A stretch of 64,000 bases of DNA from Lysobacter sp. FW306-1B-D06B (GTDB lineage Bacteria > Pseudomonadota > Gammaproteobacteria > Xanthomonadales > Xanthomonadaceae). Position numbers and translations under genes: made by a program. Positions 16,702 through 25,343 of the stretch are shown here, piece after piece (positions within the stretch are counted from its first letter, which is position 1; every line of letters begins with the position of its first letter). The notes beneath the pieces are model-generated. The model made no database searches and was not told the origin of the DNA. It saw only the letters and a program-made list of their open reading frames with translations. The stretch is from NCBI RefSeq assembly GCF_038446665.1, contig NZ_CP151802.1, forward strand, positions 1,984,001 to 2,048,000. The letters run 5' to 3'.

Positions 16702-18366
16702 ATGTCGACCCGCAAAGACCCTTCCCGCGTCATCCGCGCACCGCGCGGTAGCGACAAGACCTGCAAGTCGTGGCTGACCGAAGCCGCGTACCGCATGATC
16801 CAGAACAACCTCGACGCCGAGGTCGCGGAGAATCCGACCGAACTGGTCGTCTACGGCGGCATCGGCCGCGCCGCGCGCGATTGGGAAAGCTTCGATGCGA
16901 TCCTGAAGTCGCTGCGCGAACTGGAAGACAACGAAACGCTGCTGGTGCAGTCCGGCAAGCCCGTCGGCATCTTCCCCACGCATCCGGACGCACCGCGCGT
17001 GCTGCTCGCCAACTCGAACCTGGTGCCGCATTGGGCGACGTGGGAGCACTTCAACGCGCTCGATAAGAAGGGCCTGATGATGTACGGCCAGATGACGGCC
17101 GGATCGTGGATCTACATCGGTTCGCAGGGCATCGTGCAGGGCACCTACGAGACGTTCGTCGAGATGGGCCGCCAGCATTACGGCGGCGACCTCAAGGGCA
17201 AGTGGATCCTCACCGCCGGCCTGGGCGGCATGGGCGGCGCGCAGCCGCTGGCGGCTTCGCTGGCGGGCGCGTGCTCGCTCAACATCGAATGCCAGCAGAG
17301 CCGCATCGACATGCGCCTGCGCACGCGCTATGTCGACGAACAGGCGACCGATCTCGACGACGCGCTCGCGCGCATCGAGAAGTACACCGAAGCGGGCGAG
17401 GCGAAGTCGATCGCGCTGCTGGGCAACGCGGCGGAGATCCTGCCCGAGCTCGTGCGCCGCGGCGTGCGTCCGGATGCCGTCACCGACCAGACCTCCGCGC
17501 ACGATCCGGTGCACGGTTACCTGCCGATCGGCTGGAGCGTGGAGCAGTGGCAGCGCATGCAGACCGAGGACCCGGGTCGCGTGCGCGACGCGGCGATGAA
17601 GTCGATGCGCGTGCACGTGGAAGCGATGCTCGCCTTCGAGGACATGGGCATCCCCGTGTTCGACTACGGCAACAACATCCGCCAGATGGCGAAGGACGAA
17701 GGCTGCGAGAACGCGTTCGACTTCCCGGGCTTCGTGCCGGCGTACGTGCGGCCGCTGTTCTGCCGCGGCGTCGGCCCGTTCCGCTGGGTCGCGCTGAGTG
17801 GCGATCCGGAGGACATCTACAAGACCGACGCGAAGGTGAAGGAACTCATCCCCGACGACGAGCACCTGCACCGCTGGCTCGACATGGCGCGCGAACGCAT
17901 CAGTTTCCAGGGCCTGCCCGCACGCATCTGCTGGGTCGGCCTGGGCCTGCGCCACAAGCTCGGCCTCGCGTTCAACGAGATGGTGCGCAACGGTGAATTG
18001 AAGGCGCCGGTCGTCATCGGCCGCGATCACCTCGACAGCGGCAGCGTCGCCTCGCCCAACCGCGAGACCGAATCGATGAAGGACGGCAGCGACGCCGTGT
18101 CCGACTGGCCGCTGCTCAACGCGATGCTCAACGTCGCCGGTGGCGCGACGTGGGTCTCGCTGCACCACGGCGGCGGCGTGGGCATGGGTTACTCGCAGCA
18201 CTCCGGCGTGGTCATCGTCTGCGATGGCTCGGAAGAAGCGGACAAGCGCCTGGCGCGCGTGCTGTGGAACGACCCGGGCACCGGCGTCATGCGCCACGCG
18301 GACGCCGGCTACGAGATCGCCCAGCAGTGCGCGAAGGAGCAGGGGCTCAAGCTGCCGATGGCGTGA
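16702..18366 (+). CDS. hutU: Urocanate hydratase
   Basis: HutU converts urocanate to 4-imidazolone-5-propanoate, the second step of histidine degradation, using NAD+ as an electrophilic cofactor. The 554-residue protein matches the family along its full length: [26 protein letters not shown], the Rossmann-like [26 protein letters not shown], the active-site region ending [10 protein letters not shown], and [19 protein letters not shown]. The start at 16702 has GGAG nine bases upstream. It stands apart from hutI/hutF and is followed by a clear hairpin terminator at 18393. The divergent TetR gene raises the possibility of shared control, but no hutC-type regulator is present. Confidence 0.97.
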   Translation: MSTRKDPSRVIRAPRGSDKTCKSWLTEAAYRMIQNNLDAEVAENPTELVVYGGIGRAARDWESFDAILKSLRELEDNETLLVQSGKPVGIFPTHPDAPRVLLANSNLVPHWATWEHFNALDKKGLMMYGQMTAGSWIYIGSQGIVQGTYETFVEMGRQHYGGDLKGKWILTAGLGGMGGAQPLAASLAGACSLNIECQQSRIDMRLRTRYVDEQATDLDDALARIEKYTEAGEAKSIALLGNAAEILPELVRRGVRPDAVTDQTSAHDPVHGYLPIGWSVEQWQRMQTEDPGRVRDAAMKSMRVHVEAMLAFEDMGIPVFDYGNNIRQMAKDEGCENAFDFPGFVPAYVRPLFCRGVGPFRWVALSGDPEDIYKTDAKVKELIPDDEHLHRWLDMARERISFQGLPARICWVGLGLRHKLGLAFNEMVRNGELKAPVVIGRDHLDSGSVASPNRETESMKDGSDAVSDWPLLNAMLNVAGGATWVSLHHGGGVGMGYSQHSGVVIVCDGSEEADKRLARVLWNDPGTGVMRHADAGYEIAQQCAKEQGLKLPMA

Positions 18367-18392
18367 AGTTTCACGCCCGCTGGCACGCCGCG

Positions 18393-18425
18393 AACGGCCC
18401 GGGCAACCGGGCCGTTTCGTTTCGG
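18393..18425 (+). terminator. Terminator after hutU
   Basis: A 10-bp perfect stem (AACGGCCCGG with CCGGGCCGTT) closed by a stable GCAA tetraloop lies 26 bp after the hutU stop. It is followed by TCGTTTC, a short interrupted T tract. Confidence 0.75.
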
Positions 18426-18480
18426 CGGTAACGAAATCCCGGGCGTAAGATCGGCGGGCCTTGTCGCACGGAGTCGCCCG

Positions 18481-19554
18481 ATGCATCGCAGGCAGTTCCT
18501 CGGCGCGCTGGCGTCGTCGTTGGCCATGGCCTTGCCGGGCTGCGTCCGCAGCGGTCGTGATGTGCGGCCGGACGGCGGCACGGTGATGACCGTACTCGGT
18601 CCGGTCGATGCCGACGCACTCGGCATGACGCTGGTGCACGAACACCTCTACGCCGATCTGCGCCCGCATGCCGAGCAAGTGGCGCAACCGCTGACGCCCG
18701 ACATCGACGAGGTCGTCGAGGTGGTCCTGCCTTACCTGCGCGAGATCCGGCGCCAAGGCTGCCGGACGCTCGTGGACTGCACCGCGACGACGCTCGGTCG
18801 CGATCCGGCGCTGATCCGCCGTCTTTCGCAGGAAAGCGGCCTGCACATGCTCACGGTGACCGGCGCCTACGTCGCCGCCGGCGGTCGCTTCATTCCACCT
18901 TACGTGCACAGTGACACGGACGAAGCGCTGGCCGCGCGCTGGATCGGCGAGTGGCGCGACGGCATCGGCGGCACCGATGTGCGGCCGGGCCTCATCAAGC
19001 TGGGCATCGAAGGCGATCCGCTGACCGGGATCGAACGCAAGGTCCTGCGCGCCGCGGCCCGGACGCAGTTGCAAACGGGACTGGTGATCGCCGCGCACAC
19101 CGGGCCGTGGAGCGAGGTGGCGCCCGGGCGCAACGCGCGATGCGCTTTCGCGCAGCTCGATCTGCTGGAAGCCTCGGGCGTCGCCCCTTCCGCGTGGATC
19201 TGGGTCCATGCGCAGAATGAAGCCGAAGGCGCGCATCACGTCGAGGCCGCGCGACGCGGCGCGTGGGTGTCGTTCGATGGCTTTCGTCCCGGGCAGGAGG
19301 CCGACTATGCGGCGCTGATCGGGCGCATGCGCGAGGCCGGGCTGCTGGCGCGCGTGCTCGTCTCGCAGGACGCGGGCTGGTACAACGCCGGCCAGCCCCG
19401 TGGCGGTGAGTTCAAGCCGTTCGATCCGCTGTTCACGGCATTGATCCCGGCGCTGCGGCAGAGCGGCCTGGGCGAGGATGCGATCCGCACGCTGTTCGTC
19501 GACAACCCGGCGCGCGCCTTCGCGGTGCGCATGCAGGGCAAGCCCGCGTCCTGA
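18481..19554 (+). CDS. Phosphotriesterase-family metal-dependent hydrolase, exported
   Basis: The 357-residue protein belongs to the PTE (TatD/amidohydrolase-like) family, whose members hydrolyse lactones or organophosphates. All binuclear metal ligands are visible: His53 and His55 (VHEHLY), the carboxylatable Lys173 (LIKLGIE), His206 (AAHTGP), His243 (WVHAQNE) and Asp297 (VSQDAGW). The N-terminus MHRRQFLGALASSLAMALPGC combines an RR motif with a lipobox-like Cys21, suggesting Tat export or lipidation. The natural substrate is probably a lactone or sugar phosphate rather than a pesticide, as for most PTE homologues, but this is inference. It appears monocistronic. Confidence 0.88.
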   Translation: MHRRQFLGALASSLAMALPGCVRSGRDVRPDGGTVMTVLGPVDADALGMTLVHEHLYADLRPHAEQVAQPLTPDIDEVVEVVLPYLREIRRQGCRTLVDCTATTLGRDPALIRRLSQESGLHMLTVTGAYVAAGGRFIPPYVHSDTDEALAARWIGEWRDGIGGTDVRPGLIKLGIEGDPLTGIERKVLRAAARTQLQTGLVIAAHTGPWSEVAPGRNARCAFAQLDLLEASGVAPSAWIWVHAQNEAEGAHHVEAARRGAWVSFDGFRPGQEADYAALIGRMREAGLLARVLVSQDAGWYNAGQPRGGEFKPFDPLFTALIPALRQSGLGEDAIRTLFVDNPARAFAVRMQGKPAS

Positions 19555-19620
19555 CGACAAGATTGTCCGCTTCCAGCGCGGTCCGTCGTTCTCCCAGCGA
19601 CGGTGAATGGAGCGGCCACG

Positions 19621-20349
19621 ATGGCGGTGATCTCGAATGCAGGCGCGACGCGCCGCCCCGGCCTGTGGGGCACGGGCAGCACGATCTGGATCTGGGCCCT
19701 GTTGGCCTTGGCGGTGGCGGGCTTCTGGCCCAGCTACGTGCGCCGCATTGGCGAGGCCGACGCGGTCACGCACCTGCACGCCGCGCTGATGATGTCGTGG
19801 TTCGCGATGCTGTTCGTGCAGCCGTGGCTGGTGCGCACGCGACGTCTCGCCCTGCACCGGCAGGTCGGCAAGTTCTCGTATGCGCTGGTGCCGGCGATCG
19901 TGCTGACCTGCCTGTGGCTCTCCCGCATCCGCATGGCCGCCGCGACGCCACAGAGCTTCGGCTTCCAGACGTTCATCCTGTACCTCGCCATCGGCGCCGC
20001 GACGATCCTCCTGCTGTCCTGGGCGCTGGCGATCTACCACCGCCGCGATACCGCGCTGCACGCGCGCTACATGGTCGGCACGACGCTGACGCTGCTAGAT
20101 CCGGCGCTGGCACGATTGCTGGCCACCACGATGCCGGGCCTCGGGCCGGCGATCCCGCTGATCAGCTTCGGCCTGCTGTTCCTCATCCTCGGCGTGCTGA
20201 TCTGGCGCGACCGTGGCCGCCATGGCCAGAGCGCGTTCATCGTGCTGACCGTGTTGTTCGCGATCCACTTCGCACTGATGCAGGTGCTGCCGCGCACGAC
20301 GGCGTGGCAGGACTTCGCGCGCGGGTGGGGTGGGTTGGCGGTGGGCTGA
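19621..20349 (+). CDS. Multi-pass membrane protein of unknown function
   Basis: The 242-residue protein has six to seven hydrophobic segments (STIWIWALLALAVAGFWPSY, LMMSWFAMLFVQPWLV, LVPAIVLTCLWLSR, FILYLAIGAATILLLSW, LISFGLLFLILGVLIW, FIVLTVLFAIHFALM). Loops contain AVTHLHAALM and TALHARYMVGT with conserved-looking His residues, a pattern seen in small heme-related or DUF2306-like membrane proteins; I do not assign it. The ATG at 19621 is preferred because GGAG lies at 19606-19609. An in-frame ATG at 19603 has a poorer context. The promoter is probably in the 66-bp gap before it. Confidence 0.75.
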   Translation: MAVISNAGATRRPGLWGTGSTIWIWALLALAVAGFWPSYVRRIGEADAVTHLHAALMMSWFAMLFVQPWLVRTRRLALHRQVGKFSYALVPAIVLTCLWLSRIRMAAATPQSFGFQTFILYLAIGAATILLLSWALAIYHRRDTALHARYMVGTTLTLLDPALARLLATTMPGLGPAIPLISFGLLFLILGVLIWRDRGRHGQSAFIVLTVLFAIHFALMQVLPRTTAWQDFARGWGGLAVG

Positions 20350-20411
20350 CTCGTCGTTCGATCACTCGGAGCCCGCACAACAGCGGGCCGCGCCGGGTGG
20401 TCGTGGCGCGC

Positions 20412-20438
20412 TGTCGAATTCGGTACGCTTCGTTCGTC
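20412..20438 (+). promoter_or_regulatory. ECF42-type promoter candidate upstream of the MATE gene
   Basis: TGTCGA at 20412-20417 is followed after exactly 17 bases by CGTC at 20435-20438, the last two spacer bases being TT. The same element with the same spacing precedes yceI (42791) and the YCII operon (47939, minus strand). The -10 element lies 59 bp from the ATG at 20498. It matches the TGTCGA/-10 CGTC pattern I recall for ECF42 sigma factors, and an ECF42-type sigma gene is in this window. Confidence 0.6.
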
Positions 20439-20445
20439 ATACGGG

Positions 20446-20466
20446 AAAGGCGCGGGATGCGCCTTT
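20446..20466. other. Leader hairpin upstream of the MATE gene
   Basis: AAAGGCGC and GCGCCTTT form a perfect 8-bp stem with a 5-nt loop, between the ECF-type promoter candidate and the MATE start codon. It has no T tract, so it is more likely a 5' leader structure than a terminator. A weaker GCCCGC/GCGGGC hairpin lies upstream at 20371-20388. Confidence 0.5.
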
Positions 20467-20497
20467 GCATTCCCTTCCAGACGAACAGGACGACCGA

Positions 20498-21946
20498 ATG
20501 AGCCACGAACCCGAATCGACCCTCGACCCTGGCGCGAATGGCGCGGGATCACCCGCTGTGCGCGCCTCGCTATGGTCCGAGTTGCGCGAGGCCATCCGCG
20601 GCACCAACGCCGACTACACGAAGATCCCGCTGCGCCGCGCGGTGTTCCTGCTCGCGGTGCCGATGGTGCTGGAGCTGGTGCTGGAATCGACCTTCGCGGT
20701 GGTCGACATCTTCTTCGTCGCCAAGCTCGGGCCGTCGGCGGTGGCGACGGTGGGGCTGACGGAAACCTACCTGTTCCTGCTGTACTCCATCGCGATGGGG
20801 CTGGCGATGTCGGTCACCGCGATCGTGGCCCGGCGCATCGGCGAGAACAAGCGCGAGGAAGCGGCGATCACCGCGGTGCAGGCGATCCTCATTGCGCTAT
20901 TGGTGTCGCTGCCGTTCGCGATCATCGGCATCGTCTGGGCGAAGGACCTGCTGCGGCTGATGGGCGCCGACGCGTGGAGCATCGAGCACGGTTACCGCTA
21001 CACGCAGTGGATGCTCGGCGGCAACGCGGTGATCATGCTGCTGTTCGTGATCAATGCGATCTTCCGCGGCGCCGGGGACGCGGCCATCGCGATGCGCGTG
21101 CTGTGGCTGGCGAACGGCCTGAACATCGTGCTGTGCCCGCTGCTGATCTTCGGCCTGGGCCCGATTCCTGCGCTGGGCATCGAGGGCGCGGCGATCGCCA
21201 CCAATATCGGTCGCGGCGCAGGCGTGGCATTGCAGCTGTACGTGCTGTTCCATGGCGGAAAGCACATCCGCGTGACGATGTCGCAGATCGCCGTGCACGC
21301 TGCGGTGCTGTGGAACATCGTGCGCACCTCGCTGGGCGGCATCGGCCAGATGCTGGTGTCGATGACGTCCTGGATCTTCCTGATGCGCATCCTGTCGAGC
21401 ATCGGCAGCGACGCGGTCGCCGGTGCGACCATCGCCATCCGCATCATGATGTTCACGCTGATGCCGGCCTGGGGCATGTCCAACGCGGCCGCGACGCTCG
21501 TGGGGCAGAACCTCGGCGCCGATCACCCCGAGCGCGCCGAAGCGGCGGTGTGGCACATCGGCTGGTACAACATGGCCTTCACCTTCGCCATGTCGGTCGC
21601 GTTCTTCCTGTTCCATCACGAGCTGATCGCGATCTTCACCTCCGACCCGGAAGTGATCGAGGTGGGCGGCGAATGGCTGAGGATCCTGTCGTATTCGTAC
21701 TTCGTGTACGGCTGGTGGATGGTGTCGGTGCAGGCGTTCAACGGCGCCGGCGATACGGTCACGCCGACCAAGATCAACGTCGTGTTCTTCTGGCTGATCC
21801 AGATTCCGCTGGCTTATCTGCTCGCCATCCATCTGGGCTGGCAGTATTCGGGCGTGTTCTGGGCGGTGTTCGTCTCCGAGACCGCGGTGGGTCTGTTCAC
21901 GCTGTGGCTGTTCTCGCGCGGCAAATGGAAAACGGTGAAGGTGTAG
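20498..21946 (+). CDS. MATE-family efflux transporter
   Basis: The 482-residue inner-membrane antiporter has twelve predicted transmembrane helices in two MatE repeats. Recognisable segments are LLAVPMVLELVLESTFAVVDIFFVAKLG (first helix pair), GIEGAAIATNIGRG between the repeats, and the second-repeat QMLVSMTSWIFLMRILSSIGSDAVAGATIAIR. A roughly 45-residue hydrophilic N-terminus precedes helix 1. MATE pumps export cationic drugs or metabolites using Na+ or H+ gradients. The GNAT gene starts 7 bp after its stop, forming an operon. A TGTCGA-N17-CGTC promoter candidate and a leader hairpin lie upstream, tying expression to the ECF sigma factor encoded at 43869. Confidence 0.93.
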   Translation: MSHEPESTLDPGANGAGSPAVRASLWSELREAIRGTNADYTKIPLRRAVFLLAVPMVLELVLESTFAVVDIFFVAKLGPSAVATVGLTETYLFLLYSIAMGLAMSVTAIVARRIGENKREEAAITAVQAILIALLVSLPFAIIGIVWAKDLLRLMGADAWSIEHGYRYTQWMLGGNAVIMLLFVINAIFRGAGDAAIAMRVLWLANGLNIVLCPLLIFGLGPIPALGIEGAAIATNIGRGAGVALQLYVLFHGGKHIRVTMSQIAVHAAVLWNIVRTSLGGIGQMLVSMTSWIFLMRILSSIGSDAVAGATIAIRIMMFTLMPAWGMSNAAATLVGQNLGADHPERAEAAVWHIGWYNMAFTFAMSVAFFLFHHELIAIFTSDPEVIEVGGEWLRILSYSYFVYGWWMVSVQAFNGAGDTVTPTKINVVFFWLIQIPLAYLLAIHLGWQYSGVFWAVFVSETAVGLFTLWLFSRGKWKTVKV

Positions 21947-21953
21947 GGCGACG

Positions 21954-22637
21954 ATGACGGGACACATTCTGGACAATCCGATCTGGGAAGCGCTGCGCAG
22001 CCGGCATCGCGGCATCGCGCTCGCGCAGGGTGAGGTGATGCGGTATCCGGCGCACATCGCGCCGTTCCTGGGCGTGCCTCGCGAGGGCGTCGAAGCGCGC
22101 GAAGCGCTGGAGGCGCTGCTCGCGCCCGGCGAGACGGCGCTGCTGCTCGACCGCCTTCCGCGCGTGCCGGAAGGCTTCGAAGCGAAAAAGCTGGCGATGC
22201 TGGCGCAGATGGTCTGCACGCGTCCGATGGACGAAGTCGACGGGCCGCAGATCATCGAGCTGGGCGAGGCGCACCGCGAGGACGTGCTCGCGCTGACCGC
22301 GCTGGTCTACCCCCATTACTTCCGCCCGTACACGATGCAGTTGGGGCGCTATTTCGGCATCTACCAGGACGGGCAACTGGCCGCGATCATCGGCGAGCGC
22401 ATGGGCATGGACGACTGGCAGGAAATCAGCGCAGTGTGCACGCACCCGGAGTTCCTGGGGCGCAGTTACGCGCGCCGGTTGCTGGCGATGCTCAGCAACG
22501 ACAACCTCGCGCGCGGCCGCACGCCGTTCCTGCACGTGGCCAACGAGAACGCCCGCGCGAAGGAGCTCTACGCGCGCGGCGGCTACGAACAGCGCTGCGA
22601 CATAGCGTTCTGGTCGCTGCGTCGCGGCGAGGCCTGA
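21954..22637 (+). CDS. GNAT-family N-acetyltransferase
   Basis: The 227-residue protein has a C-terminal GNAT fold of the FR47-like type: DDWQEISAVCTHPEFLGRSYARRLLAMLSN (beta4 and the acetyl-CoA pyrophosphate-binding loop in variant form) and TPFLHVANENARAKELYARGGYEQR (motif B). The N-terminal 100 residues are a divergent domain with FEAKKLAMLAQMVC. It would transfer an acetyl group from acetyl-CoA to a small-molecule amine; the substrate is unknown. Its start lies 7 bp after the MATE exporter stop, so a detoxification pair (modify and export) is plausible. Confidence 0.88.
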   Translation: MTGHILDNPIWEALRSRHRGIALAQGEVMRYPAHIAPFLGVPREGVEAREALEALLAPGETALLLDRLPRVPEGFEAKKLAMLAQMVCTRPMDEVDGPQIIELGEAHREDVLALTALVYPHYFRPYTMQLGRYFGIYQDGQLAAIIGERMGMDDWQEISAVCTHPEFLGRSYARRLLAMLSNDNLARGRTPFLHVANENARAKELYARGGYEQRCDIAFWSLRRGEA

Positions 22638-22701
22638 GGCTGTCACCTCGTTGAAATGAAACCGTAGCAAAGTGGCGCCGTCGATCCCCGAGGCGCCCCC
22701 G

Positions 22702-23247
22702 ATGAAGCCGTCGTTCCTGTCCGTTGCCGTGTCGTTCGTTGTGGCGCTCGCGCTGTCGCCCGCCGCATGGGCGCAATCGCATTACGTGAACATCGAGGAG
22801 CGGCTCACGCCGGAGCAGCTGCGTTCGGTGGGGCTTACGCCGGAGCAACTGGGCCGGCTCAACGGGATGCTGCGCGAGGCGCAGGAGCGATCGACGCCGG
22901 TTGTGGCGGCCGCTGCACCGACGACGGCGGCAGAGCCAGCCAATGCGCCGATTGCCAGCGCACCGGCGGCGCGTCATGACGACGAGGCCGGTCGCGATCG
23001 CTCCGCACTGATCGGCTTCAACGACGAACCCATCAAGAGCCGCCTGAAGGGTTCGGTCAGTGGCTGGGAGCCCGGCACGGTATTCGAGCTGGAGAACGGG
23101 CAGCAGTGGAAGGTGCTCAAGGGCGCGCTGAAATTGCCGAAGACGCTCGACGCGCCGGAGATCCTCGTCGTCCCCGGCGTCGCGGGTCGCTGGTTCCTGC
23201 AGGTCGTGGATGGGATGCCGAAGGCGCGCGTCTATCGCATCGACTGA
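22702..23247 (+). CDS. Secreted hypothetical protein
   Basis: The 181-residue product has a signal peptide (FLSVAVSFVVALALSPAAWAQ), then ERLTPEQLRSVGLTPEQLGRLNGMLREAQ, in which LTPEQL occurs twice, an Ala/Pro-rich linker, and a compact C-terminal domain of about 75 residues (LIGFNDEPIKSRLKGSVSGWEPGTVFELENGQQWKVL...), probably beta-rich. I know similar unannotated proteins from Xanthomonadaceae but no function. I use the ATG at 22702, which places the signal peptide at the N-terminus; an upstream ATG at 22672 would add ten non-signal residues. It may continue the MATE-GNAT transcript. Confidence 0.75.
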   Translation: MKPSFLSVAVSFVVALALSPAAWAQSHYVNIEERLTPEQLRSVGLTPEQLGRLNGMLREAQERSTPVVAAAAPTTAAEPANAPIASAPAARHDDEAGRDRSALIGFNDEPIKSRLKGSVSGWEPGTVFELENGQQWKVLKGALKLPKTLDAPEILVVPGVAGRWFLQVVDGMPKARVYRID

Positions 23248-23262
23248 CGCGCGCGGTCGGCG

Positions 23263-24153
23263 TCATTGCTTGCGGCCGGGTGAGGGCGGCAGCGAATCCA
23301 GATAAGCCCATACCGCGCGCAGCTCGACGTCCTGCATCTGGCTGTACGACTTCCACGGCATCATGCGATGCAGGTGGCGGCCGTCGGGGCGCTGGCCGGT
23401 TCGCATCAGTCGAAGGAAGTCGGCTTCGTTCCACGTCGCCAGTCCGTTCGCATGCGGCGTGAGGTTGGCCGAGGGCGGCGTGCCGGGTTCGAGCACGAAA
23501 CCGCCCGCGAAATCCGAACCGTGGCAGCCGGTGCACACCTGCGCGACGTATTTTCCATAGGCGACGCTGGCCGTTGCTGGCGGCGCCGTGCGCTCGCGCG
23601 GCGTGTGGTCGACGCGCTCGGCCGGCACCAGCGGCAGCTTGCCGAACATGTACAGCACGCGGCCAAACGGATGCACTTGCGTGCGCCCCGGATCGGTGTC
23701 CACCACCGGAAGCGTTCGCATGAAGGCGACGATGGCGGCGACGTCCTGATCGTCCAGGTCCGTGTAATCGCCGGTGGGCATGATCATCAGCGGCGTGCCG
23801 TCGGGGCGGACGCCGTGGCGGATCGCGGCGGCGAGGCGATCGTCAGTCCAGGCCGGATCGCGCACGCTGCGCGTAAGGTTGCTCGGCACGATGCGCACCA
23901 CGCCTGGCGCGTCCACCAGCAGCTTGCCCGCGCCGTCGGCGCCGTGGCAGTCGGCGCAACCGCGCGTGGCGAACAGATGGCGGCCGCGTTCCGGCGAGGC
24001 GCTGGCGACCGTGTCGGCCAAGGGCGGATCCTGCACGTGCCAGGTGCGCGAAAACGCCCGTTCGCTCAGGGCCCAGGCGGTCGCGAACACGCCCGCCACG
24101 ATCGCCGCCAGCACGATCACGCTCCAGCCCAGCCACTTCGCCACACGCCGCAT
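23263..24153 (-). CDS. Membrane-anchored di-heme cytochrome c
   Basis: The 296-residue protein has one N-terminal transmembrane anchor (WLGWSVIVLAAIVAGVFATAWAL) and two c-type heme sites, CADCH (residues 66-70) and CTGCH (207-211). Axial Met candidates are in PLMIMPTGDY and HRMMPW. It would carry electrons in the periplasm, for example from a dehydrogenase to an oxidase. It resembles the cytochrome subunits found with alcohol, aldehyde or gluconate dehydrogenases, but no such catalytic subunit is adjacent. I start at the ATG at 24153; an alternative GTG at 24180 would add nine residues. Confidence 0.88.
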   Translation of the reverse strand: MRRVAKWLGWSVIVLAAIVAGVFATAWALSERAFSRTWHVQDPPLADTVASASPERGRHLFATRGCADCHGADGAGKLLVDAPGVVRIVPSNLTRSVRDPAWTDDRLAAAIRHGVRPDGTPLMIMPTGDYTDLDDQDVAAIVAFMRTLPVVDTDPGRTQVHPFGRVLYMFGKLPLVPAERVDHTPRERTAPPATASVAYGKYVAQVCTGCHGSDFAGGFVLEPGTPPSANLTPHANGLATWNEADFLRLMRTGQRPDGRHLHRMMPWKSYSQMQDVELRAVWAYLDSLPPSPGRKQ

Positions 24154-24220
24154 TGCCTTGCTCTCAGGTGATGTGAACACCGATACGGGAAGCGGTGGGG
24201 GAACAGGCCAGCAAACGTTT

Positions 24221-24347
24221 CCCTTCTCCCCTTGCGGGAGAAGGTGGCGCGCAGCGCCGGAAGAGGGGACGCGCGAAGCGCGGTTACGCGCTTGCTCGCG
24301 TACCCCTCATCCGCCCTTCGGGCACCTTCTCCCGCAAGGGGAGAAGG
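24221..24347. repeat. Composite inverted repeat, family A
   Basis: The two ends, 24221-24244 and 24325-24347, are the same 23-base sequence in inverted orientation, and each end is itself a hairpin (CCTTCTCCC/GGGAGAAGG arms). The interior carries ACCCCTCATCCG and CTTCGGGCACC, which also occur in the element at 45241-45369. It fills most of the 215-bp gap between the cytochrome c start and the XRE regulator stop. No ORF or transposase is present. Confidence 0.85.
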
Positions 24348-24368
24348 AAAAGCCACCAGCGCACGTGT

Positions 24369-25238
24369 TCAGCCCGCGTCCTTCGCAAGACGCCGACAGA
24401 GCGCGGCCGTGGCCTCGTCCACCGGGAAGCAGCATTCGATGCGCAGCTCTTCCAGCGTCACGTCGCGTGGCGTGCCGAAGGTGGTGATGGTGGAGAAGAA
24501 ACGCAGGCGGTGTTCGTCGCGACGCAGCACGGTGGTGAGCAGCGGCGTGGGTGCGGCTTCGACATCGCGCAGTCGCCAGCGCGCCGGAACGCCGGGGAAG
24601 GCGAGGACTTCGTCCAGCAATTCGCGCGCCGCCGTATCCGACGGTGCGGCGGCGATCTCGCCGTGCAGATGACGGATCAGGTCGCCGGCCACTTCCTCCC
24701 AGTTGTCGACGGCGGCGCGCAGATCGTCGGGATCGAAGATCTGCCGGATCATGTTCGTATGCGCGCTGGTGCGGCCGTGCATCACGAAGGCGTTGACGCG
24801 CATCGCGGCGGCGTTGGCCATGAGCACGTCCCAGTGCCGGTTCAGCACGAACGCCGGATACGGTTCCTGCTGGGCGAGGATGAACTCGATCGCGCGCCGC
24901 ACCTGCGCCAGTTCCGGTGTCGCCAGCGCGGTTTCGGGATAGCGCGGCGCGTAGCCGGCGGCGACCAGCAGCGCGTTGCGCTCGCGCAGCGGCATGTCGA
25001 GTGCGTCGGCGAGGCGGGCGATCATGTCGCGGCTGGGCTGCGACTTGCCGGTTTCCACGCAACTGAGATGGCGCGCCGAGACGCCGGCGTCGAGCGCGAG
25101 GTCGAGCTGGCTCAGCCGACGCGCCGCGCGCCATTCGCGCAGGAGCGAGCCCAGTCGCGATGCGTCGGAAGTGGCGGCGGTGGACGGGGCGGCGCGGTTC
25201 ACGCGGCGAGCATACGGGGCGCGCCGCAGCGATTCCAT
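24369..25238 (-). CDS. XRE-family regulator with MmyB-like ligand-binding domain
   Basis: The 289-residue protein has an N-terminal helix-turn-helix (LGSLLREWRAARRLSQLDLALDAGVSARHLSCVETGKSQPSRDM, residues about 28-72). A long C-terminal domain of the MmyB/MLTR type (YPAFVLNRHWDVLMANAAA, DPDDLRAAVDNWEEVAGDLIRHLH, RFFSTITTFGTPRDVTLEELRIECCFP) binds small or fatty-acid-like ligands in known members. I choose the ATG at 25238, which lies at the edge of a perfect palindrome; 25253 is an alternative. It is divergent from an alpha/beta hydrolase gene, and the family typically regulates such a neighbour. Confidence 0.9.
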   Translation of the reverse strand: MESLRRAPYARRVNRAAPSTAATSDASRLGSLLREWRAARRLSQLDLALDAGVSARHLSCVETGKSQPSRDMIARLADALDMPLRERNALLVAAGYAPRYPETALATPELAQVRRAIEFILAQQEPYPAFVLNRHWDVLMANAAAMRVNAFVMHGRTSAHTNMIRQIFDPDDLRAAVDNWEEVAGDLIRHLHGEIAAAPSDTAARELLDEVLAFPGVPARWRLRDVEAAPTPLLTTVLRRDEHRLRFFSTITTFGTPRDVTLEELRIECCFPVDEATAALCRRLAKDAG

Positions 25239-25289
25239 GACCTGCCAGGTCATGGCCGCATGACCTGCGGCCTCGTTGAGACCATGACC
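25236..25289. promoter_or_regulatory. Operator array between the XRE regulator and alpha/beta hydrolase
   Basis: CATGACCTG-C-CAGGTCATG (25236-25254) is a perfect palindrome with 9-bp arms around one base. The same 9-mer CATGACCTG recurs at 25259-25267, and CATGACC at 25283-25289, so forward half-sites sit at 23- and 24-bp intervals. The array covers the regulator's start codon and the upstream region of the hydrolase gene (start 25344). Confidence 0.7.
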
Positions 25290-25343
25290 GCGCGGGCGAA
25301 TGATGCGCTCCAGGCCGGGGCGGTCCCGGCATGGAGTTCTCCC

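Noticed and set aside
16312..20061. 1249-codon open frame on the minus strand
   Set aside because: It is antisense to hutU, the phosphotriesterase-like gene and a membrane protein gene. High G+C content makes long shadow frames, and its translation is low in hydrophobic structure and rich in Arg, His and Gln.
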